Positions 58,834 through 64,000 of a DNA stretch of 64,000 nucleotides are shown one piece after another. Each line of letters opens with the position of its first letter. Within the stretch, counting starts at the first letter, position 1. The position numbers were made by a program, and so were the translations under genes. The stretch lies in assembly GCF_000170895.1 (NCBI RefSeq), contig NZ_ABCS01000010.1:62001-126000 (forward strand), read 5' to 3'. Origin of the DNA: Plesiocystis pacifica SIR-1 (GTDB taxonomy: Bacteria > Myxococcota_A > Polyangia > Nannocystales > Nannocystaceae). The notes beneath the pieces were generated by a model, which ran no database searches, was not told where the DNA came from, and was given only the letters and a program-made list of their open reading frames with translations.

Positions 58834-59138
58834 GACGCGGCCGCCGTGAGGGAGTCGGCGACCGTGGCCGCGAGGGACACGAGCGCGAGGCCCGTGACGA
58901 CGAGGCGAGCGCGGCGGCGGTCGGGCGCCGCGAACAGGGCGAGGGCGGCGGCGATCCACACCACCGGGAAGGCGACGCAGGGAAGCAGCAAGTGGTCGAC
59001 GCCGGCCCGGCCTTCGGGGATGACGACGCTCAGTCCGCAGCAAACCAAGAGCGCCGCGACGAGGGCGGCGAGCACGGCGAAGGTCGCCTCCCGAGGCCGA
59101 GCGGGGGTGGGTGTCTGGCGGGTCGGCGTGGTCGTCAT
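58830..59138 (-). CDS. Small membrane protein, first gene of siderophore operon
   Basis: A 102-residue protein with three hydrophobic helices (about 20-39, 49-70, 79-97) and Cys33 and Cys34. It starts at ATG 59138, just after the AT-rich regulatory region, and is coupled to the PepSY gene by a 4-bp overlap. Small membrane partners are common next to PepSY reductases. Its function is unknown. Confidence 0.68.
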   Translation of the reverse strand: MTTTPTRQTPTPARPREATFAVLAALVAALLVCCGLSVVIPEGRAGVDHLLLPCVAFPVVWIAAALALFAAPDRRRARLVVTGLALVSLAATVADSLTAAAS

Positions 59139-59162
59139 GGGGACTCGGATATCTTGATCAAA

Positions 59163-59177
59163 TGAAATTAATTTTCA
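59163..59177. promoter_or_regulatory. Fur-box-like palindrome 1
   Basis: TGAAATTAATTTTCA has the form TGAAA-N5-TTTCA, close to the 7-1-7 Fur consensus (TGATAAT-N-ATTATCA). It lies 25 bases before the first siderophore gene, in a gap of unusually low GC. It shares the arms TGAAA/TTTCA with the second box. It would repress the operon when iron is plentiful, if Fur binds it. Confidence 0.55.
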
Positions 59178-59234
59178 ATTGCGATGAATTGAAACTTCTC
59201 ACCGAAGCATGACGCTGTTTCTTAAAATTGATGA

Positions 59235-59249
59235 TGAAATCTATTTTCA
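59235..59249. promoter_or_regulatory. Fur-box-like palindrome 2
   Basis: TGAAATCTATTTTCA has the same TGAAA-N5-TTTCA form, extended to ATGAAA/TTTCAT. It lies 40 bases before ATG 59289 of the methyltransferase gene and 72 bases from the first box, so it may control that gene or both directions. Confidence 0.5.
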
Positions 59250-59288
59250 TTAATGCGATGGGGAGGAGACACGCCACGAGGCCCGCCG

Positions 59289-60068
59289 ATGTCGCACGAC
59301 CCCTCTCGTTCTCAGCCCCAAGAGCCCAACTCCAGCGCGCGAAAGCCGAGCCCGGCCGAGCTCGGCTTCGACGCCGGCCTCGACGACCGCTTCCGCGTCT
59401 ACTGCGAGACCTACAGCGCCGAGCCGACCGTGGCGACGGTCGCGGGCGTCGAGCTCGAGCTTCACCCCCGAGTGTTCCGCGCGGCCGGGGCTTCGACGAC
59501 CCTGACCTTGCTCGAGGCCCTGGGTGAGCCCGAGGGCCTGCGCGTCCTCGACATGGGCTGCGGCTCGGGTGCCGTGGGCGTCATCGCGGCCTTGCGCGGC
59601 GCGGCCTCGGTCCACCTCGCCGACCTCAGCCCCGACGCCGTCGCCAACGCCCGCGCCAACGTGCGCCGCCACGGCCTCGAGGATCGTTGCGAGGTCCGCT
59701 GCTCCGATCTCTTCGCGGCCTTCTCCGACGAGCGCTTCGACCTGATCGTGTTCAACGTCCCCTTCCTCTACGCGGCGGAGAACGAGGCGACCACGGCCTT
59801 GCCGATCCCCGCGCACCTCGAGGGTCGGCTGCCCCCGGCGCAGGCCTTCATCGACGTCGAGTACCGGCTGATCCGCGCCTTCATCAGCCAGGCCAAGACC
59901 TACCTGGCCCCGGGCGGGGTCATCCGCTGCACCTTCGCCAACTTCGGCAACCACGCGGTCTTCGACGCCATCGTCGAGGCCAACGGCCTGAGCCGGACCA
60001 CGGTCGCGCGCCGGCCCGAGCCCGAGTACGGCCTCGAGTACCTGGCCTACGAGCTGCGGCCGGTGTAG
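59289..60068 (+). CDS. Class I SAM-dependent methyltransferase
   Basis: A 259-residue protein. Motif I is VLDMGCGSGAVGV near residue 88; the acidic residue of motif II is in HLADLSPDAV; motif IV reads FNVPFLYAA, a variant of the N-P-P-F/Y motif of enzymes that methylate planar nitrogens (PrmC/HemK type). ATG 59289 has GAGG upstream; ATG 59253 also fits. It is divergent from the siderophore operon across two Fur-like boxes, so it may be iron-regulated and may act on the siderophore. That is inference. Confidence 0.78.
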   Translation: MSHDPSRSQPQEPNSSARKPSPAELGFDAGLDDRFRVYCETYSAEPTVATVAGVELELHPRVFRAAGASTTLTLLEALGEPEGLRVLDMGCGSGAVGVIAALRGAASVHLADLSPDAVANARANVRRHGLEDRCEVRCSDLFAAFSDERFDLIVFNVPFLYAAENEATTALPIPAHLEGRLPPAQAFIDVEYRLIRAFISQAKTYLAPGGVIRCTFANFGNHAVFDAIVEANGLSRTTVARRPEPEYGLEYLAYELRPV

Positions 60069-60155
60069 CGGCGGCCTGACCGGGCGTTAGCGAGGCGTTG
60101 GCGGTGTAATGAAGTGTCATTGCGCCGCAAGTCGCCACTGCTAGCGTATCCGGCC

Positions 60156-60608
60156 ATGTCTGAGGGTGAGCTGAGCAAGGCGCAGTGGTGGGCTTCTCGA
60201 GTCGTCGTGCCTCTATTGACCGGCGGTAGCCTCGTCTATCTGGTCGCTGAGGCCGTACTCTCGCCGGAGCCTCCCGATGATGGAGGTGTCGTGCCGTCGA
60301 CGCCGCCGGGGGTTCGAGAGCCGGTCGTTTCGGGGTCGTCGGCCACTCCGACCCCGTGGATGTCGAAGTACCGGGTCTACGGCGCCTCGGGCTCGGTCTA
60401 CGATCAGGTCTACGGCGAGGCGTGCAAGCGCCACGCCCCCAGCACCGAGCCTCCGCTCGAGCTGTGCAAGGGCGGGAGCAAGCCCTGCGTGAAGTGGCGG
60501 ACGACGGTCCACAACGACGCGGGCGCGCTCGTCGGCGTGTTCTGCACCGGCTACCTCAAGCAAGAGACGCTCGTATCCCCCGAGTTCGCCGCGCGCGGGC
60601 TCGATTGA
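60156..60608 (+). CDS. Membrane-anchored protein of unknown function
   Basis: A 150-residue protein from ATG 60156 (GTG 60114 is also in frame). One hydrophobic helix at about residues 11-34 follows a short N-terminus. A Pro/Ser linker is next, then about 80 residues outside the membrane with four Cys (EACKRH, LCKGG, PCVKW, FCTGY) that may form disulfides. Its stop codon TGA at 60606 is the first three bases of repeat copy 2. No family is recognised. Confidence 0.6.
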   Translation: MSEGELSKAQWWASRVVVPLLTGGSLVYLVAEAVLSPEPPDDGGVVPSTPPGVREPVVSGSSATPTPWMSKYRVYGASGSVYDQVYGEACKRHAPSTEPPLELCKGGSKPCVKWRTTVHNDAGALVGVFCTGYLKQETLVSPEFAARGLD

Positions 60609-60694
60609 GTCGTGGGCGTGGGGCAGGGAGGGGGTGGCGTCGCCCACGACGGCTAGAGCAGACAGGGGCTGTGAATTCATTCACAGCCCCTGAG
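60606..60694 (+). repeat. Two-hairpin dispersed element, copy 2 (full)
   Basis: An 89-nt element from TGAGTCGTGG to CCCCTGAG. Hairpin A: GTCGTGGGCG pairs with CGCCCACGAC. Hairpin B: 60663-60675 (CAGGGGCTGTGAA) pairs perfectly with 60680-60692 (TTCACAGCCCCTG) around TTCA. Relative to copy 1, stem A changes A to G on one arm and T to C on the other, and stem B does the same, so pairing is kept. It separates the membrane-anchored protein from the convergent acyl-CoA synthetase gene. Confidence 0.88.
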
Positions 60695-60706
60695 CGCGCC
60701 AGGCCG

Positions 60707-62515
60707 TCAGGCGAACATCGCCTTGATCTGCGCTGCGAATTTCTCGTTCACCACGTTGCGCTTGACCTTCATGGTCGGCGTCAGCTCGCCAGTATCGACG
60801 CTGAACTCGTTGGGCAGCACGGTGAACTTCTTGATCTGCTCGTAGCGGGCGAGCTCGGGGTTCACGTCCTTGTCGACGCCCTCGCGCAGCAGCGCGTCGA
60901 ATTTGTCGCTGGCGGCGACGTCGGCCACGGTCGCGCCGCTGCCCAGGCCCAGGCGGTCGCGCAGCTCGGGCAGGGCCTCGGGGTCGATGACCAGCAAGGC
61001 GGCGAGGAAGCGCTCGCGGTCGCCGACCACGACCGCCTGGCCGATGCCGGGGAGCTGGCTGAGCTTGCCCTCGATCTTGGCGGGGGCGACGTTCTTGCCC
61101 CCCGCGGTGATCAGGATGTCCTTCTTGCGCCCGGTGATCGCCAGCCAGCCGTCCTCGTACTTGCCCAGATCGCCGGTGTGCAGCCAGCCCTGCTCGTCGA
61201 TGAGCTCGGCGGTCTTGTCCGGCATGCCCAGGTAGCCGCGGGTCATCGGCCGGCCCTTGAGGCAGATCTCGCCGTCGTCGGCGATCTTGATCTGGACGCC
61301 GGGGAGGGCCCTGCCGACCCAGCCGACCCGGGGGCGGTAGAGCGGGCTGCCCGTGATCGCGCCGGAGGTCTCGGACATGCCGAAGCCCTCGTGGATCACG
61401 ATGCCGAGGGAGGCCATGAACTCGAGGGTGCCGACGGAGATGGGCGCAGCACCAGTGGCCGCGAGCACCAGGTTCTGGAGCCCGAGGCGCTCTTTGACCT
61501 TCGAGATGACCAGCTTGCGCGCCAGATTGAGCATGAAGCCCTGCTTGTCCTGGCCGGTCCGGACCTTGTGCTCGAAGGCGGCGAACTCCTGGGCCCGGGC
61601 CCACTCGACCAGGCGCTTGCGAAAGCCGGTGGCCTCGGCCAGGCGGGCCTTCATGGCGGCCTCGAATTTCTCCCACACCCGCGGCACGCCCACGAAGGAG
61701 GTCGGCTGGACCTCCGGGAGGTAGTCGCGGACCTTCTTGAGCTCGGCGCAGAAATAGACCTCGCCGCCCGAGCGGATGTGGACCATGGTCGTGAACATCT
61801 GCTCGGCGACGTGGGACAGGGGCAGGTAGCTGATCGCCCGGTAGTTGTCGTCGTCGATCTCGCGGTAGAACTCGAGGGCGCCATAGGCCACGGAGGTCAT
61901 GTTGCCGTGGTCGAGCTGCACCGCCTTGGGGACCCCGGTGGTGCCCGAGGTGTAGATGAGCAGCGCGACGGAGTCGGCCTTCACCGACTCGATGCGGGCG
62001 TCGACGGCCGAGTCGTCGACGGCCCGGCCCATCTGGAGCAGGTCCTTGAAATTGAGCACCCGCTCGTCGTCGATGGGGTCGTCGTCCATCAAGATGAAGC
62101 GCTCGAGCGCGACCGTGTCCGGGCTGCTGGCGGCCGCGGCCATGAATTTTTCGAGCTGGGCCCGCTGGTCGCAGATCGCGATGCGGGCCTTCGAGTGACC
62201 GAGGATGTAGGCGACCTGCTCCTCGGTCGAGGTCTGGTAGATGGGCGCGACGATGCCCGCCGCGGCCATGATCCCGAACTCGGCGAACACCCACTCCGGG
62301 CGGTTGTCGCCGACGATCGCCACGCACTCGCCGGGCTCGTGGCCCAGGGAGATCAGGGCCTTGCCGACCTCGCGCGCCGTGGCCCAGTAGTCTTTCCAGC
62401 TGGTGCCGACCCAGCGGGCGCCAGCCCTGCCGAACACCGCCGGCCTGTCCCCGCGCGTCTTCGCGTGGTTGGCGAGCTGATCCAGGAGGGTCTCGTCCTC
62501 ATTCCATTCGGCCAT
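60707..62515 (-). CDS. Long-chain fatty acid-CoA ligase (AMP-forming)
   Basis: A 602-residue adenylate-forming enzyme of the FadD15/FACL type. The phosphate-binding motif is IYTSGTTGVPKAV near residue 185, followed by LPLSHVAEQMF, GFGMSETSGAITG, GWLHTGDLGKYEDGWL and the hinge GRKKDILITAGGKNVAP. The C-terminal catalytic Lys is in TPTMKVKRN. It activates long-chain fatty acids to acyl-CoA, in the cytoplasm or at the membrane. ATG 62515 gives a standard length. The gene runs into repeat copy 2 from the hairpin B side. Confidence 0.9.
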   Translation of the reverse strand: MAEWNEDETLLDQLANHAKTRGDRPAVFGRAGARWVGTSWKDYWATAREVGKALISLGHEPGECVAIVGDNRPEWVFAEFGIMAAAGIVAPIYQTSTEEQVAYILGHSKARIAICDQRAQLEKFMAAAASSPDTVALERFILMDDDPIDDERVLNFKDLLQMGRAVDDSAVDARIESVKADSVALLIYTSGTTGVPKAVQLDHGNMTSVAYGALEFYREIDDDNYRAISYLPLSHVAEQMFTTMVHIRSGGEVYFCAELKKVRDYLPEVQPTSFVGVPRVWEKFEAAMKARLAEATGFRKRLVEWARAQEFAAFEHKVRTGQDKQGFMLNLARKLVISKVKERLGLQNLVLAATGAAPISVGTLEFMASLGIVIHEGFGMSETSGAITGSPLYRPRVGWVGRALPGVQIKIADDGEICLKGRPMTRGYLGMPDKTAELIDEQGWLHTGDLGKYEDGWLAITGRKKDILITAGGKNVAPAKIEGKLSQLPGIGQAVVVGDRERFLAALLVIDPEALPELRDRLGLGSGATVADVAASDKFDALLREGVDKDVNPELARYEQIKKFTVLPNEFSVDTGELTPTMKVKRNVVNEKFAAQIKAMFA

Positions 62516-62551
62516 GGGCGCATAGCCTATCAGCCTGGAAGGGGCGGCTCG

Positions 62552-63712
62552 CTAGCCGTTGCTCTTCTTCTTGTCCTTGTCCGAGGGCGTCCTCAGCAGG
62601 CGCTCTCGGACCCGCGAGTGCTGGCGCATCTTGTAGGCCGCGTGGGAGGCCTCGCCCTGCTCGTTGGTCTTGGCCGTCTCGGCGTCGATGAGCTGGAACT
62701 CGACGAGCACGAAGACCACGTTTCCGCGGCCGCCCTCGGCGTTCGGGTCGATCTTTTCGTCGACGCGCACGGGCAGGTCGGCGATGAAGTTGAGCATGCG
62801 GAAGTTGGCGCCCGAGAACTCGTTTTGGTCGGCGGCGCGGCCCTCCGAGGTGGCCAGCGGGCTCGGGCTGATCTCGCGGAGCACCCGGGTGTCGACCAGG
62901 GTGTTCACGGTCTGCCCCGGGACCACGTAGTTGAAGGGAATCAGCCGGCGCAGCATCAGCTTGAGGGTCGGGAGCACGTCGTCGCGCTCGTGGACGATCA
63001 GCCGAAAGCGCAGGCGGTCGAACACCCGCGCGGCCGAGGTCTCGCGCTTGACCAGCATCTTGGTCAGCAGCGAGTCCTGGGTCTTGCGCGACCACTGGAA
63101 CTCGAGCACCGGCGCGCCGAGGGCCCGGAGCTGATCGAAGACCTCGAGCACGCTCTGCTCGACGCTCTCGAACAAGGCCGCGTCCGAGAGGGCCAGGCGC
63201 GTGCGCAGCTCTCGGGCGTCGAGGTGATAGAGGATGTGCATCACCTTGAGCAGGGTGCAGGCGTTGCGCTGCTGCTTGCGAGTCCCACGCTTGCCCGAGG
63301 CCATCAGCGGCAACTCGATGAAGGGCGCGGACTCGGCCACGACCTCGTCGACGTGCAGCTTGAGCACGCGCCGGGTGTACTCGGCGGCCTCGCGGCGCAG
63401 GGTCTCGACGCGCTCGCGGTCGTCGGCGTTGTCCCAGTCGAGGCTGTTGAGAGCCAGCAGGCGCTTGGAGTCCTCCTCGTCGTGGAAGTCGAGGCGGTAC
63501 CAGTCGACGACGGACTCGCCGCGCAGCAGCAGGCGCAGCTCGTTGGCGTCCTGAGCCGTGAGACCCTTGGTCCCCGGGTTCCTCGCCAGGGGCTCGTGGC
63601 CTTGGCGCAAGATTTCGGACACGCGGAAGGCCCCGCTGGTGCGCGCGCTCGGTCCCGTGGGGGCGCCGCTCTCGAGGTCGAGGTCCGACACGTCTGATTG
63701 CGGCTCGCTCAT
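62552..63712 (-). CDS. Conserved-looking unknown, RelA/SpoT-like stretch
   Basis: A 386-residue soluble protein. I associate it from memory with the TIGR04552 group of deltaproteobacterial proteins, unverified. A block near residues 215-260 (TSAARVFDRLRFRLIVHERD, then LMLRRLIPFNYVVPGQT) resembles the R-F-R-I-I-V strand and helix of RelA/SpoT nucleotidyltransferases, and LVEFQLIDAE near 345 could be the matching EIQL-like strand. The N-terminal 35 residues are Ser/Asp-rich and disordered. It starts at ATG 63712, with the acyl-CoA ligase gene 36 bp downstream. The family link is weak and the function unknown. Confidence 0.62.
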   Translation of the reverse strand: MSEPQSDVSDLDLESGAPTGPSARTSGAFRVSEILRQGHEPLARNPGTKGLTAQDANELRLLLRGESVVDWYRLDFHDEEDSKRLLALNSLDWDNADDRERVETLRREAAEYTRRVLKLHVDEVVAESAPFIELPLMASGKRGTRKQQRNACTLLKVMHILYHLDARELRTRLALSDAALFESVEQSVLEVFDQLRALGAPVLEFQWSRKTQDSLLTKMLVKRETSAARVFDRLRFRLIVHERDDVLPTLKLMLRRLIPFNYVVPGQTVNTLVDTRVLREISPSPLATSEGRAADQNEFSGANFRMLNFIADLPVRVDEKIDPNAEGGRGNVVFVLVEFQLIDAETAKTNEQGEASHAAYKMRQHSRVRERLLRTPSDKDKKKSNG

Positions 63713-63896
63713 GACTGGGTCGACTGCAAGTTCGTCGAGGTTAGCCTGGTAAGCCGCGTCACGAACCGTCCATCGGATCGGTTCGGAAGGAATTTTCGGT
63801 TCGTTCGCCGCTTTTGCGGCTGGATGCGGTGGAGGCTGGGCAGACCGGCCGATAGGTCAGCGATCCTTCGGGGTCCGCCCGCCTCGCGCGTCCGGT

Positions 63897-64000
63897 TCAG
63901 GCGCTCGGCTCGGCGGCCTTGCGGGTAAAGCGCATGGTGCCGACGAGGAGGCCGATGGAAATGAGGGCGGCGGTGATGTTTCCGATCGTAGCGAGGAGCA
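63897..64000 (-). CDS. Membrane protein, C-terminal fragment
   Basis: The last 33 codons of a minus-strand gene that enters from the right edge, ending at TGA 63899-63897. The translation reads LLATIGNITAALISIGLLVG followed by TMRFTRKAAEPSA: one transmembrane helix with a short basic cytoplasmic tail. The family cannot be told. Confidence 0.55.
   Translation of the reverse strand, partial: LLATIGNITAALISIGLLVGTMRFTRKAAEPSA

Overview
The window is high-GC DNA (about 70% by eye) from what looks like a myxobacterium, probably Nannocystineae-like. The signs are: several Ser/Thr kinases in unusual multidomain fusions, many lipoproteins with acidic or low-complexity linkers, a von Willebrand A protein ending in a MYXO-CTERM-type tail, a Sel1-repeat lipoprotein, and long runs of genes joined by 4-bp stop/start overlaps. 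No rRNA, tRNA, CRISPR array, insertion sequence or phage gene was seen. The assignment to a lineage is inference.

Layout. 1-1056: end of a multihaem cytochrome gene and a small membrane protein. 1020-4627: a patch of visibly lower GC with a B12-binding radical SAM enzyme coupled to a thymidylate-kinase-like protein, and divergently a membrane Ser/Thr kinase overlapping an ECF sigma factor. 4726-15758: cell-envelope and housekeeping genes, including an FGE-domain lipoprotein, a phosphomannose-isomerase/nucleotidyltransferase fusion, two paired Cys-rich lipoproteins, a VWA protein, an AhpD-like protein, a beta-propeller lipoprotein and an FAD oxidoreductase. 15911-24122: a 1769-residue kinase/ATPase/GAF/histidine-kinase protein, then a haem-oxygenase-like diiron candidate, an unknown 148-residue protein and a c-type cytochrome lipoprotein, all in one direction. 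24130-33295: a kinase-receiver-cyclase fusion, the Sel1 protein, two SpoIIAA-like proteins, a SulP transporter without STAS domain, a sigma-54 activator without sensor domain, and an Rpn-type nuclease. 33309-43755+: a porin, two envelope or unknown proteins, a membrane protein with TPR tail, and a periplasmic molybdenum hydroxylase operon (2Fe-2S, Mo, FAD subunits) with a small Cys-rich protein.

45611-59138 is a single long minus-strand operon for an NRPS-independent (NIS) hydroxamate siderophore: small membrane protein, PepSY reductase-like protein, lipoprotein, PLP decarboxylase, N-monooxygenase, MFS exporter, GNAT acyltransferase, IucA/IucC synthetase, DUF1624-type membrane acyltransferase, and a second GNAT fused in frame to a second IucA/IucC synthetase. 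The parts fit decarboxylation of an amino acid to a diamine, N-hydroxylation, N-acylation, condensation with a carboxylate such as citrate, export and later iron reduction. Two 15-bp palindromes of Fur-box type lie in the AT-rich gap before the operon, shared with a divergent methyltransferase gene. No TonB receptor and no diaminobutyrate aminotransferase is in the window.

The strongest non-coding signal is an 88-89 bp two-hairpin element present twice, in opposite orientation and with compensatory base changes in both stems, plus a 44-nt deletion derivative. All three copies lie between convergent genes, and each begins with the TGA stop codon of the gene that runs into it.

The right end holds a 164/150-residue membrane-anchored unknown, a long-chain acyl-CoA synthetase, a conserved-looking unknown with a RelA/SpoT-like stretch, and the last 33 codons of a membrane protein.
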